DNA from: Carposina sasakii
Taxonomy: Eukaryota > Arthropoda > Insecta > Lepidoptera > Carposinidae
DNA length: 64,000 bases
Assembly (NCBI GenBank): GCA_014607495.2
Contig: CP053149.1
Span: 16,318,120 to 16,382,119, forward strand
Direction of reading: 5' to 3'
In this document: positions 32,601-47,600 of the stretch, piece by piece
Layout: the number at the start of each line of letters is the position of its first letter
How positions within the stretch are numbered: the first letter of the stretch is position 1
Position numbers and translations under genes: made by a program
Notes under the pieces: model-generated
Seen by the model: only the letters and a program-made list of their open reading frames with translations
Database searches by the model: none
What the model was told of the DNA's origin: nothing

Positions 32601-35600
32601 CTTCCCAAGTCTACTATTATCCAATACATACGCAGTATAGCGAACTAAACTAAAAAAGCTAATATGAAAAACTGTTTGTTGTACAAGCTTGTTGGTCAGT
32701 TCATTCTAGAGAACTCTCGAAGCAGGATTATTTCCACTGTGGAAGTGAGAAAGCACTCTCACTAGTTATTGCGACGTCTCGCTTTTATAAAGGAAAGGAT
32801 CAAGATTCCAAAAAAACTCCCCCGAAGCTCAAGATCGACAAACAATCGGATAGGTAAACAACACAATGAACTTCACCTCTTTTGTCCAGAAATGCGGAAT
32901 TGAGAACGCGCTATAGGTATGTAGGTACAATATAAGGAAACTTGTATCACGAAGGGTGTATGTAATGTAGGTATAACTTAAGTAAGTACACCAGTTCCCA
33001 AACGGGTTGAACCAACAAAGGCATGTCCTTGATCGATCTATCCGTTCGTGCGTGTATTCTCTTTACTGCCGTCGTCGGAGACGGTCGTGCCTTGAACCTG
33101 GATTATGGCATTACGGATTTTATGCTGAGGAGCGAATTTGAGATTACCTTTCCGGTAACGCCACATTGTGACCTTACATGATTTACCATATAAGTAAACT
33201 CGAGTACAAATACCAACTTGGTAACTGACTCTGACTGCTCGACTGGGCTGGTATGCTAATGCACTTGTTCCAACCTAGGCTGCCTTGAAGAGAATACTTA
33301 CAAGATAGGTGTAGTTGTTATCTAAAAACAGAAAGTTAAATATTTAAACAAATAAAGTTTGAACTACGTCGGAACTATGCAATTAAAGTCCTTTAAAACG
33401 TAGCTACTTTGTACCGTATCTGCTATTCCCATCCACGTGGATTCAAGTACGTCTATTATTAACCTTCCTCAGGAACAACATCCAACTTATATTTCTAAAA
33501 TTATAGGCGGTCAAAGAAATCCTTTAGCATTGGTATATTAGGTAGTATATAAAAATATAATATAATGGCTTAGGCTTTCTCGTTCCGAGAAAGTTTCGAT
33601 CGTGCGATACTTTAGTTCTTTCTAAGAAACAGATGGTACGACACCTTTTCATATATTCTTTCTGTATCCATTAATGATGTTCTTATCTCGAATTGAACTT
33701 GACTAACGTATTAAATTTAACAGATCGACGGGAAGATGTCGTTCGTTTAACTGAGTGTTCCTAAGGTCAAAGTTTAATTTAATTTTTGTTAATACTGAGA
33801 CAAACCATTCTGGATTAGCATGAATTACAGAAATGTAGCCTACCACTATAACCACCCAGGAGGATGGACCTCTCTACTATAATATTTTTTTAGAACATTT
33901 CACGAATTAAGTAGTTGGCAATTTGTGCATTACTTTCATTACATATTTTTTATAAAATTATTAATAAAGAAATGGAAAAAATTCCTTACCCGGGTGGGAA
34001 CCGAACCCACGACCTCTGCATTCAGTGCCAGCACTCTTACATATTTTTTATTTATTTTTACAGGTTGATTTTGGTCGTCACTCTGACGAAGTTAAAAAAA
34101 TAAAAATAAAATTTGAAAAAAAAAATTACTTGATCGGGCGACATTTGTAGTGTCCAGTATTTATGCTAGTTTTTTCATAGACAGATATTAATTATTTCTC
34201 GTGAAAAAATCTTGCTACACGCGTCAATGTGCATTTATGCAGAAAAATGCAGTCTATTTACTTAACTTTGGACCCTAATATCTTGGGAACCAGACACTTC
34301 CCAGGTATGCTTCCATTGAGAAAAATGATCGTGATGATGAGGAGATTCCGTAGTTTTCGGAACGTTGACGACCAAAAATCACGCTGTATATAAATACAAC
34401 GAGAGAAGTACCTAATGTCTGATGAATAATAAATGTCTCTAGTCAATATTAATGACATAACTTTCGGACTCTGATTACTTATCTTTGGACGTGATGTTCA
34501 TAATTAAAATGAGATCTAACTCACTTTGATTTTAATATTTAACTGAGGAGATGATGGTTAATTTGTAGAAATGTACTAAAAGCTTATGAAATGTCTTCGA
34601 AACAGTCGAAACTACTTATACCGAGACTGGATATTATAATCAAATCAGTAAAGTTATCAAAAGCTGATTACAACATCCCAAACACGACGTCCATGACACA
34701 ATATTTGTCCGCAATATGTTTAGTGCCAGTAATATTGGTTTGTGTTGAAACAAATCCTGTAAAAGGCAAAATCGATACAAGCCGTCGCAGGCAGACGTGC
34801 TCGGCCGGCTCCGAATTATTTCTCAGCCAAATCCAGCACGTGACTCAACTTGTTGCCGTCTAAGATGAGGGTAGAAGTATAAGTAGGTTGGTAATCTAAC
34901 AGTATGTTCTCACGGAACCCGGAACGTCTATACTTAAATATAAACCTAATCAGATGGAACGGAGTTATTGTATGACTATGATTTGCTCATTGAATAACAA
35001 AGTACGTTGGTTTTACTTTATTTATTACTTTATTATTTATTAATTTATTGATCAAAAATCTATTTTCAAGTTCTACGTTTAATTATAAACTCGACCCCAC
35101 GTTGGGCGCCACTGCAGTTAAAAAAAATCAAGCGGAAGGTAAACCCTAACCTAAGGTAGATAGTAGTTACTCGGAAGTGCTTTATTTGATTAAATTCTAC
35201 CCTGGCAACTGTCATTCATTACTATATTAAATCCTCCCCTAATATTTGCAAAATTACGCTATACCTATAGAGATAAACAACAAAGTTTTAATAAGAACGC
35301 CAATTTATCACTACCCTGATATAATCTGTAGAATGTAGACGTCTCGTAGGGGGACTTGAGGTATTTTTGGAGTTTCATGTCTTTTTGATTAAGTGTTTCA
35401 AGTGTTGCTGTTTTTAAAGTAAAAGTTATTTTGGATATTCCACCAAAAAATAATATAGTAATATGGTTTCATTAAAATGGGCATGGTGCCATGGCACGTA
35501 TACACGTATATATAACACGATATAGCTCAAAATAGGCTGTGGTAATGATGTCAGGCTGGACAAGCGCTATCGGCAGCCAGTCGGACGCCACGGACGGTAT

Positions 35601-38600
35601 TTCCAGCTTTGTATTTCTTAAGGCCAGTGAGTGTTGTCCTGGAATTCCCGGCGGTCGCCGCAGGGGGAACGTGCGGGGTTGTTGCCCGAATCGATCTAGC
35701 GCACCACAACGCCACCGGTGTTAGCAGTGCACGGGGTAACCGCTCCATTGGCACTGCAGTGTAATGCACAAATGTTTGCTTCCGCTTAAGTCCATAATCC
35801 ACGTGATTGGTGGTTGATGTTATGAAAAAACTACATCCAATAACCAGAGATGCGACTGCGTCTTATCGTGGTTTCCTGTCATAACGTCGGAGATGAAGTT
35901 GTTTATTGCGCTCTTGGTTAGCCTTAAAACTTAGTTAGGGCATGGTGACCCTGATGCTCAAGGGTGTTGATTATTTCATCACTTTGATTTGAGAGCAGGA
36001 AATCAATCGGAAGCAATTCGAGTGGCGAAACAAATTCAGCGTAGAGTTGCCGGCTGTTAATTGCCTGCGGGTGGCGGCGCCGAGACGGCGGCGGAACCTC
36101 CGCATGGCGCCCCCTCCTGCCCTCTCCAAGCGCCGCCCGATATCCACCAACACCGCTCGCCGTTTTTATGAGCGAGAGTCCGCCGAGACCCGAACCAGTC
36201 TGGGTGGTTCTTAAATTAGTTTTGTCTTCCCTCTTAAAAACCTTACAGTTGCTAAGTGCAACTGGGTTAGCACTATTAGCAGGTTCGGCCAGAATCATCA
36301 CAGAAGTGCATATCCTGCATTCCTCGTGATGTGTGAGATAGATGAGACATTGTTCTTGACTGACAGAGATTATATTATTTTTGGAATAGATTTCAGGAAT
36401 CTCATGAATTCTAATGAAGATATGACGACTCGGCGACTCAAAAATCCGACAGAAAGTAATAAATGTCATGGGTGACATTATTATTCCATTTGGTGGGCTT
36501 ATTTTCTTGTGCGGGTTATCAAGTTAGGGACGAAAACGCGCAAAGGGTGGTTGCAGGGTGGGTCTGCAGGGAGGGCAGAGGGACGCGGGGTGCTTCTATC
36601 GACCGGCTATCCTCCCCCCATCAGGCTCAGTTTCCGGACGAGAGTCGCGCAGTCCGCCCGCGCCGCGACGCGACTCCGTCATTCGTTAGATAGTCAATTT
36701 TAGCCATCACCATGCTGATAGGGCTCGTTCGAGATTCGGTCATGCAGTGCTTCTGCCACTCATGCCGAGCTCCCGTTCTGCCAGCAGGTTGGAAGTGTTT
36801 GAGTAACCGGCAGATGCCGGTGTTCTTGTCATTAAACTGACCGGCTTGCCTGCCACCGTTACTGCTGCGGAGTGTTACGCCCACATAACACTTGGTTTGA
36901 GAAACTTGTTACGTTTTCTTCATGCTAAAACCTAAAATCCAATATTTTAGTCTCCGTACCTATGTCACAGATCTAATGTAATAACTATCCCTTTTCACGA
37001 ATTTCGTAATGGACTTACGATACCTAATCAGGTTTCTTATCCGATAAATCCTGTGGTTGATTCCATTGTGTAAATAAGAGCAATGCTGACAAAGCTGCTA
37101 TGGATCAGGTAATGCGAAAAGAGGATTACGTCAAAAGCCGGCCGGCCGGCGTGATATTATGGTTTGTAGGTCGAATGATGGTGGCGCTGATGTAGTTCTA
37201 CCTAAGCCTGCAACATATTGCCAGAGACGAGAATAATCCCTGAGATTCTACTTGTCCTTTCTTCTTATACTCGTATGTTGTTCTCAATTCGTCGCTGGAC
37301 TGTTTCACTCACGGACACAGTACCAGCGCTTGCTTCTGAATTATTTTGCAGAAGAACACAAGCAACTGTAAGGGACATATTATGTATTCTTTTTGGTTCG
37401 TTGAATTTGTTGTCGTCATAAACAATTTACATAATATTTGCAAAAGATTCACATTTGCAATAGGATAGAGTTGATGCACGCCATTTTCACATTGCCTATC
37501 AAGTACGAGTATCAATGCGCAACAATGTTAACCTTGAACAATGTTAATTTAGAAACTTATTTTATCTTTGTATTCCGTCTTCTTTTCGGTTACCAGTTGA
37601 ATTTTTCAGATTGCGTAGTTGGGATCAATCAATACCCCTAGAGGTCCACTACGACGTAGCTGCTGTTTAATAATTCTGTGGACAGTCTTTACACTTCGTT
37701 TCATGATGTTTTTTGGCCATACTAAATGATATGGGTGGATTGTAACTTTTATTCTTTGTACTTCCTACTCTTGTATTTCCTAGATACACTTTAGTAGACA
37801 CGCGGCAAACCAAATTTATAAAACAACATTACTGAACCTACCGTTCCAACAAATGTGCAGAGGAGAAAGTTTTGACAAAGAAATGGTTATATAATGAGAT
37901 AATCCCCGCCCCCTTATCTTATTCTAATCCCAACGCCCAACAGGTTGATTAATTACAATAATCTGTTTGTTATGTCACCCCATTACCTTCATTGACATTT
38001 GCACGGCTCAACTGGTGAATTAAATTTGTTAAACAAGCCATTTGTCCCCACCGGGGATGGTTGAAATCACTTAATTGTTTAGGGGACATTATAACAGTCG
38101 AATTTAATGGTATGAATACGCTTAGCAGTCGCTTTAGTTAGAGCGTGCCGCGAGAGACCAATAAAATGTTGGTAATGGAAGATCTTTTTCACCGCGATGG
38201 GAAAGGAGTAATTTGAATGTAGCCTTCGCCAGTCTTTGGAATTGTAGTTTTCTCTCAACAGACGGGAGAGCTGATTGAAGTTTAGGTCTCATGAACTAAT
38301 TCAATATTTTACAGAGATGCTATAAAAACAGGACTTTCAAGTAATATTTTAAAAGTCCACACCATAAAGTATTTGCGTGCTTCTACTGTAAATTATTTAC
38401 CCTGCAAAGTATGTATAGCACCCTTTTGAATAATTAAACCTACATCGCTCATGGAATTAAAAGGTTTCAGTAGTAAATCTGCACGTTAAAAACTTTTTTA
38501 TTACCGCGCCGTAATAATTACGAGTTGCAATATCTTCAAACTAGGCCTCAATTTCGCTAATGAGAACGCTTCACGTTGCCAACGTGCTTTCTAGTGTCTC

Positions 38601-41600
38601 CATCAACGCTTGTACTCTCTTTTGTTACACTCCACTCTACCTCGTCATTGCATTTTGTGCTGTTGAAAGCACTCGAGGCTACGTTTGTGTTTCCAGCGGC
38701 AGTAAATTTGCTTTCAGCGCTCCCCTCCGCTTTAAATATTTTATCAGTTTTCATGTGGTGCTATTTCGAGGGTAGCTACAGCCCTGCACTGTTGTAACTG
38801 CCATTCAACTTTTATTTGTTTTTTAAACATTACATTGTATAAGGAATAGTCAACTTTTTGGAGCGGTTTAAAAAATTACATCTTTTATTAACTATCTAAA
38901 AAGTATTTGAAAATGAGAGCGACAAAAGAAGTTATATCTAAATGGGTGCCAGCCAAGTACAATGGTCAGTCCTGAAATTTATTTATGACAACATTAAATA
39001 TAAATTGTTATGAAAATATATGAAAACTAGCCAAATCAGACCTTAGGCTGCAATATATTATTATCCTAAGTTATAAAAAGAAATTATTTTTTTGTATATT
39101 AATTTTGTCGCGTCGGGGGACCGCTTTTTACCTTCAAAAATACTTACCTAAGTCAAATGATTTCTACCTAATCACAACATTCGTATAAATAAATCACCTA
39201 TCTAAACAAAATTATATTTATAATTACTGATATAATGTTTTAAAGTAAGTAGATATTCAGAATTAAAGTGAAGTAAGCTATTACAATTATATTTGTATAA
39301 CAATCGGATTGAGGACTTCTTAATGTGTGCTTCTAACATTAGGCTAATAATAGCGGTCCCCCGACGCGACAAAATTGAATCAAAAATTTCATACGTACGG
39401 TCAACAGCAGGCCAAGATAACCATTTGCAGTTCAAAATTAGCGGTTATGCCTCCGACATAAAGATGGCACAAAGTCCTGAGTAGATAGTCTGCCATGCTT
39501 TAGTTGGTACTTACGTAGTGTTAAAAGTTATTTTTTGCTTTTTATAGGGTTTAGCATTTTAAACATTTTGTCATAATAATTGCGTACCTTTTTTGGGTCG
39601 GGGGTTTTTTTAAATTTTAAATTAATTTTTTTACTCTGCAAAGTAATGACTCAAGAAAGAGCAAAATAACTATTTGTCTTACGTTTATCTGTCGACAGAA
39701 AGTTCATTAACCTTATTACATAAATAACAATGTTTATTATGATAACTTACTAAAATAGAACAATAATAAACGGGTGGTAAAGTTGGGACGGTGCTATACT
39801 ATTACATTGCTTTAAAACATCTACCTTATCGTATGAACTTCTGTCTTCACTAGATTCATTTCTGGTCTCCGAATCAATCTCAACGTGTTTATTAACACAT
39901 TCGCTGTCGACGGATTTTTTAAGCATGCCGACATCAGTTCATAGTGCCAACGCAAATAAGAGTCGGCGGCACCTCTAAAAACAAAAAGAAACGTAATCGG
40001 CGGCTGTGAATGCGTTAATAATACCATAATGCCAGTGCAGATATTGGCTATGACACGTGTACTAGGTATTATGCTAACAAGCTGGGTTGGGCTTGGCTTT
40101 GTTGTTCCCCTTCGATGACAAGCAACTTATTCTGCTGTATTGTCTCATGAGAAAATGGGTCCAGCAAATGCATAAAAGTCCGCGATAATATGTTGGAACG
40201 AACATGACCTCTTTTTTGTTCAACTAAATTCTTAAGTCATGTGCCGATGCGGGGCTTCACTAGAATGCCATCATCTGCCTGCATCTCTCTCCTTGCATGC
40301 CGTAAGAGTCGACTAAGGAACTCAGGCATTCTCCCAGGCGATAAGCTAGCAACTTGTCGGTGATCAGGATCACTTACATCTGACCTCGCTATGCTAATCG
40401 TCGCTGTGGGACCTCCTTTATAATCCTGCAGTTCTGGCTACACCCCGTCTCGGGAATCCAGCCGTGTCTTTATGAAAATTCTTAAAAGTCGTTGCGAACT
40501 TCACGACAATCTTTCTAAGTTATTACGTCGCATTATGCAGTGTGGAAAATACGGAAAATGTAGAAGATTTATCTTCTCTTAATAATGCAGTCAACATAAT
40601 CGATGTCCCAGCGGAGGCATTGTGACGGCGACGTCTCCTGCACGTCTACTGCTCCGGCTTTGCCAGGGAGATTACCCGATATTATGGAGAATTCCTCCGT
40701 TCAGTCATTTGGTCACGTGCCGCCGTCTCATCTCTGTCGTGGGCCTTATTACCTCCCAACTATTGCCCCACGCCACAGTTTTTCGAGAAATAATGATTTA
40801 TCCGCGACCGGAATAATTTTTAACGGCTTTCGGATCGCCCAGTCATCTATTGTTAATGATCAAAGTGTAGGCTGGTTTGGTTATCAACATTTATTGTATC
40901 TTCATCTTGTTAATCTGTCTGTTGCATAGTTAATTATCTGTTTGGGACTTGCGATTGTAACAAATACCTACATTTTTTACTATTCACAACACTTCTACTC
41001 TAAAGAAGAAAATTAGAAGCGAACGTGCTAGCTAATGGCTCTTTGCATTAACTAACAGTATTATATCGTATCGTCAGTGTCATATTATTAGTTCCTTTGT
41101 TAGGGTTAAGAAAATACACCAATGTCCAGCAAGATTGTCGATTGGGTTTGATTCATCGCATTCAGCTGGGACCGAGAGCTCTTCTAATAAACATTACGTT
41201 GCCTCTAATCGTTTTTTGATTGGACAACGTCTGGAATAAGTATTTGCAGTTACGTTAAATTATTTTTTAAGGGGTACTAAAAATGTGTACTGCTCATTTC
41301 TAATTGTGCGTTATATTTGATCTCCCATATGAGTCACTTATACTCATCATCAGCCTATTGCAGTCCACTGCTGGACGTAGGCCTCCCCCAGGGCACGCCA
41401 CAAGACTGCCATGGGGGCTATTTGCCCATAGTCACCACGCTGGGCAGGCGGGTTGGTGACCGCAGTTTGTATTTTGGACTATGTTGTCAACACTTATACT
41501 AGTAAAATAAAGACCAGGTTATGTGGTGCGTAAGTATCCCAGCGGACAGTGGCACGGCAGCCGTCGACGGCCAAGCCTGATGAGGTTTCTTTTGCGTAGT

Positions 41601-44600
41601 TCACAGGAGATCGGCGCCAGTCAAGAAGCCTGTCGGCAAACCTAGAACGAAGCAACCTAAGAAAGTTAAATTTATAAGTAAGTTTCATGACACGCTGCTG
41701 TTACGTTAGAATTTATCATTCATAAGTGGAATATAATAAATAACATACAGAGTGCCCATTCCGTTTAACCATTGACCGCATTCTTTTCAAGGGTGCGGGT
41801 CAAGAGTTCTAGGTGGAGCTGCTTCGCACCTATCTTGTGTGTTATATAATGAAGAAATATCAGTTGGCAGATTTAAGTGGAAGTTAGAAAAATCATGGCG
41901 GACAGAGATATCAAAGTTCCATTTCCTCAAAATTCAATAAAGTCAAGTAATATGAAATATACGCTGTATTTTATAATGTGAAAGAAAGCATTCTGGTTGC
42001 ATGATTATAATGCAATTAACTTTCCCCTATTAGTCACCTACGCCATAGCAGTCGCCAAAAAAACTTTTAAGTATCACACCCCCCTTTCGGGGACAATTCA
42101 CATTTGGCTCGAACACAAAGTTACAATTTACATCCGGAATAAACTTGTAAAGTACAATTTGCCCGTAACTTCCCGCAAATAACGCGATATAAGTGCATTG
42201 CAATATCCGTGTGACTCATCCGGGGGGCTGACAGACACCCTCCCCACACTCCTTGCCTCCTGTTATTAAACAAAGGCTCGAAGGGACCCGGAACTTTAAT
42301 GATATCCGACCTTGAAAATGTAATTTGCTCCTGAATGTAAGGGAGTTTTAAGACTACACAGGTATAGGTTTCAGTAGAAAAACCACGCTCGGAAAGTAAT
42401 CTCTCTTGAAGAAAATGTTACAACTTATTTATTTAACAAACAGAATTATAATTATAATGTAACAAGTTACACTCTAGTAGTTTACAGGTATTATAAATAA
42501 CTAGAACTGCAGCCATTTACATGATGACACAGTAATTCAAAATATTTACGCAATGATATAGTCATTTCCAAAATAAGACAAGTTTTTATGCTACTTGTGT
42601 TTTAGTTAAAAAGGGGAAGTCGGTTTCAGGAGTTCCTACGTTGCTAGTTATTTTTCGTAGTACAATAAAGCTTGGTTGAATAAAGCAGAGAAAAGCGACC
42701 ATTTATTTTGTTGCTTGGTCTACTTATATCGATGCCTGAGTCTCTCCGAGCCGAGCTGAGCGACTAAAAGAAAAAAAAGCTTAATTAAATGACTTGAAGG
42801 GTCCTTATACGGTCGCGGTCGGAGTGTTAATGGGTCATAATTAGAATCATAATTAGATGAGACTAGTGGTCCAACAGCAGTTGCGCTTGCTGTTACCGGA
42901 TATTAGTGCTACTGGGTCCAATTACGAAACCTTCCCTAGACCCATACAAACTTAACGGTGTTCTTAAACTGACTGATTGTTCAGTCAGTTTATAGAAAAA
43001 CTTATGAACCCAACATTTCGTTTAAGACACACTATTGGGTATTAACTCTAGAATCTAGATTGTACCTATGTAGGAAGGAGCATAATATTATATTCAACTT
43101 GATTTTGGAAATTGTTTGTGTTGGAGAGCAAACTAGGAGTCAAGAAACTTCGCCAGGTAGTTTAGATATTAGTTTGTACAAGTTACTTAAATCGACTCCA
43201 AGTTCAGGAAATCGATTTGACCCAACGGATTAGTTAGAGGTCTTGATTTAATTCTTGGCTAAGACGAAGTTTCTGAATTAATAACTCTATTGTTTACTTA
43301 TCCAACGCATAATGATGACCTTATTGTTATTCATGGATCTTGTAGGTTGGTCCCTTAGTATCTTCCTAAGAACCTTGTATAACGTTGGGGTCCACTAATT
43401 CCAAGTCACCGTATCTCCTAATTATGTTTCAATAATGAAAAAGATAGCAAACACGGCCAGACCTTTTTGCAATCTGACATTACGGCCTTTACACACTTGT
43501 ATGAATTTCAATCTTCGGCACCACCACACTATGTTTCTGCTTTGGTTTCTTAAAAGTTGACTGTTTCTTCCCTCATCACCAGCGACCGAAATCCGTTGCC
43601 AAGAGATGTCGAAGGGAGGCCTGGCCTACGAGGTGATCCTGGCGGAGCCGGTGGGAGTGCCCGCGCCGCGCCGCGCCGACTCGCCTGAGAAGACGCCCTC
43701 GGTCGAGGAGATTCAGGAGAAACTTAAGGCAGCTGAGGAGAGGAGACGTGTAAGTAAAGTGCAGCGCTTGATACTGCGAGCTTTGATTGCAGACATTTTG
43801 AGAATTTGATTTTAATCCTGACAATCGACATTGGAACGTTATGCGTTTCGCATTGAAGTGTTGGTTTACCTATTAGCGTAACTATGCACTTAGACAAAGA
43901 AACCCCATCATAATTAATTAGCTGTGTTGTAACTGTTAAAACTTACTCCAATTAGATAACTGACTCAACTTTCCTAATCCCTTAGCCTAAAGAGTGAGGA
44001 AGAAGTTAATCCAAACTACATGACGAACTACATAACGACGAAATACTCGTATCTAAGCAAAAGCTTTAGTACCTACCGCAGTAAGACCGCGCAAGTTTTG
44101 GCCATAAAAGCCCTGGCACTAGCAGACGGGCTTAGCTGACAGCGGTACAGTCACGTCGACTTGATATCGATCAGCTGTGCCGGTGTTGGCAGCCGGCCAG
44201 GGCCCAACAAAGTGGCAGGCTCCAAATTGCAAGGTGTTTTCTGTAAAAACTATTGTCGGATTTATGTGGCTGGGTTATTTGGAAGGATTTTGTGGAGCTG
44301 ATTTTAAACTTTGTTTGCTTAAGTTTGCTGTTTCTTTTTGGAGTCTTTGTACTCTAATGGTTGGGAATGCAGACAAACCTATAAGTATATAGTGGTATAA
44401 AAAACGGTTACATTCAGGGTATAACAGAAGGGGTCTGGGGCATGTTAAGCGAAATGATAGATTATTTTGTGGACAGGTTTTCTATACAGTAGACTTTAAA
44501 TTGTCCTACAAATTTATTCGCTCAACATACCACTTCTGTATAGTCCTGCAAATTAAACACATGAAAAATAGCCTTGATACATAAATTGGTCGTTTTTCCA

Positions 44601-47600
44601 CTAAACGACACGACCACGACATTTCGTCATCTGGTATGGCGGGCCGTGTCGTGTTTGTGTCATCTAATGGAAAAACGAGCCATACTATCCGAAACATTTT
44701 TGCTTCCAAAAAGCCGCGGTCGTGTCGTTATCGTGGTCGTGTCGTGACCGTGTCGTATAGCGGAAAAACGCCCATTTAGCGTCTAATCAAACAGAATTCT
44801 GAGTAATGATTAACCAACATTATTTCCCATAAAACAATCATGGAACTATATCCATAATTCAATAACGTTACAGAGTTTAGAAGCAAGCAAAATGGCGGCC
44901 ATCGCAATGAAGATGGCGAAGATCGAGGAAGCGTCCAAGATCCGGTCGGAGCAGACGAGCACCTTCATCGTGGCCACCAAGGAGGCTCTGGAAGCTAAAA
45001 TGGAGACACACGAGGAGAAGCGTGAGGCCTACATCAACGAGCTTAAAGCGCGCCTTAAGGACCATCTCGAAGGAGTCGAGAAGACTCGGTAAGAATATTG
45101 TAGTGAAGTTTATCTACGAATCGGCTATTAGCAAACATTCATTAATCGCGTTCGTAAATAATGTGATTAAGTCCAACCGCTCGCTATTCGTGGAAGTAAA
45201 GCTCCTGCCCCGCTGGTGGCCCTTGTGTTAAGCAATCTGCAGTTGGTTGATGCCAGTAGGCAGCCCTTCCTGCCCCGCAAGTGGCCCTTGTGTAAGCAAT
45301 CCGCAGTTGGTTGATGCCAGTAGGTAGCTGTCCCTTCCTGCCCTGCTGGTGGCCCTTATGTTAAGGTACTCTGCAGTTGGTCGATGCCAGTAGGTAGCTG
45401 TCTGTTCCTGACCCGATGGTGGCCCTTGTGTTAAGCCATAGAATAATAAGTCCCAGAACCCGTGATCACGCACATTTTTGAAGCAAATTTTAATCGGTCA
45501 AATTGACCTAGTTGAATTTTATTTCTCCCCTTTGTGAGTCACATTCAGCCTATTTTTGGGCATATGGGCAATTTTTACTACTTATTCACTATATTAAAAC
45601 ACTAAAAAGTGATAATATTTATCGACTTAGCAATTTTCGGGTCAGAAGTGCCGAAGATGCGGGATTTTTGCCTCGTTTTTTGCTTCACTGCCCGGCATAC
45701 TCGTATATTTGTCATTGATGACTCCTGGAGACATTTTATTCTATGTGTTAAGCAATCTGCAATTGGCTGACGGCACGGAGACGTTTGCAGGTTGTCTCTG
45801 GAGCAGCAGACAGCGGAGGTGTACAAGGCGCTGGAGGACAAGCTGTCGACGGCCGCCGACAAGCGTGATGAGAACCTCAAGAAGATGCTGGACCGTCTAC
45901 GAGAACATGTGAGTCCCTAATCTATACATTTTAACTGCAATGTCCTGAATGACTGACGGATTAACGCACAGGCTGATCTGAAAGGCTTGAAATTGGAGGG
46001 TGTCTATTCTATGTTTATATGATGTAGACATCCGCCCCCTGATTACGTAAAAACAATAGCAAAGCCGAAGCCGCGCGATCGCGATAATGTCCAGTGTGTG
46101 AACGGGTATAATTCAAAATTTCGAAGTATTTGAAGAATACAATGCTGTTAGCAGATTTAAAGTTAATTAAAGTCTGCTCCATAGATTTCTGGTTAATGCT
46201 TGCAATCGCATATACCTAATCGTGCTTATTAACTAATAGGTATACCTATACTTGGTTGGGCTAAGCTAGCCACACGACTAATAGCGCATATTTGACCTGG
46301 TCGTTCCCAGGAGGAGCAAGTGCGCAAGGTGCGCGCCGGCAACCTGGACAAGTTCCAGCAGCTGGAGACCTCCATCCAGGACAAGCTGCAGCTCGCGGCC
46401 GCGCGCCGTCTGCAGCGCGAGCATGAGCAGCGAGAGAGGCTGCGCAGCCATGTGAGTAGGGGAGGGACTGCGCTAATAGGGACAGATGGGGACAAGCTAC
46501 GCAAATTTTGCGTAGTTAGGGGGTAGTTATGTTGAAGGCCTCTGATAACTTCCATGCTAAAAACTACCAACATTTATTAGCCTAAAACTTGAAAGAAACA
46601 GTGGAATTAGTGGATGAGGTCTTCATTCAGACATGTGCGTAGACAAGCCAGGAGTGTGTGTGTTTGTTTGCAGCTAAGTGTTTTGTGTTATATGTTGTGA
46701 ATTCATATCCATTAATCAATCAGTGTTTTATCTAGTCATCTATATTGACATCACCACACCAATTCATTCATAATCCATACTTCCATCAGTCAGTGCCATA
46801 AATAGGGCGGTGCCACCCGTGCCCAGGCATAGGACGTAGACTCTGGGGGACGCAAGAATGTCCAGACCTGGCGGGATTAAATAGGGCGCAGTTATAGAAG
46901 CTCGCACAGATAAGGCTATTTACGGTACTGACTTCCATGCTTTGTTTTTGTTTTATTTACGTGTGCATTCCACCATCGCTCTCAGAACAATAAGCTAGCC
47001 GAAGTACGTTCCACCATGACGGCCAAAGTGGAGGAGATCACCAAAGACATCGAGACCAAGCTCACGGCGGCTGAGCTTAATCGGGAGAAGGAGATGCAGA
47101 GGAAACTCGACTTTGTTAAGAAGGAGGTTTGTTGTCATGGCTTTTTGTTTTTTTTTTCAATCATCGCTGTTTGTGTTTATGGTCGGATTAGAAAGTGCGT
47201 GTGAGGGTAGATTTACTTCTTTTGATATTGACATAGAAATTCCCATTTGTAAATATAAAGCAATAACTTTACAGACTGTCAATAGTGAAGTTTGAGCAGT
47301 ACAATTTGCAATAGATCACACATTACTTTTTTAACGGTTATCTATCTTTTTTTTTACTCTACCTACATTTGTCACAGTCTGTCAAGTATAAGTTGGCGTT
47401 TCAGGGTTTACGGCTAACCAGGTGAAACTAATGATGGTTATGATTGGCTAAAGACCAAATCTGCTACAACTGTTAAACTCAACTCTCCTTTATGCCAAAA
47501 AGAACATTGGGTTTTACAGACTGTATGATTCACCGTTTTTACACTATTTCAGTGAAATTTCATCTATTATTGTAGTTAACATAATATCATTAAATAACTA

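Larger units (their letters stand above)
29184..43582. other. Stathmin intron 1, single-copy part
   Basis: About 14.4 kb with no recognisable exon. Identified items are an RTE tail at 30770-30940, a Lep1-like fragment near 31390-31520, a SINE at 33935-34040, the 265-bp repeat at 34126-34392, a MITE at 39101-39376 and an RTE tail at 41335-41482. The rest looks unique and is a plausible home for stathmin enhancers. Motif clusters that look regulatory are at 37930-38100 (GATTAATTAC, TGTTTGTT) and 42835-42857. The open frames here, including a 184-codon one at 35924-36478, resemble no family I know and have no splice or family support. Confidence 0.5.

Noticed and set aside
35924..36478. 184-codon minus-strand open frame in stathmin intron 1
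   Set aside because: No family resemblance, no convincing borders, mixed composition with GC-rich Arg/Pro runs. Probably chance, though a lineage-specific gene cannot be excluded without RNA data.
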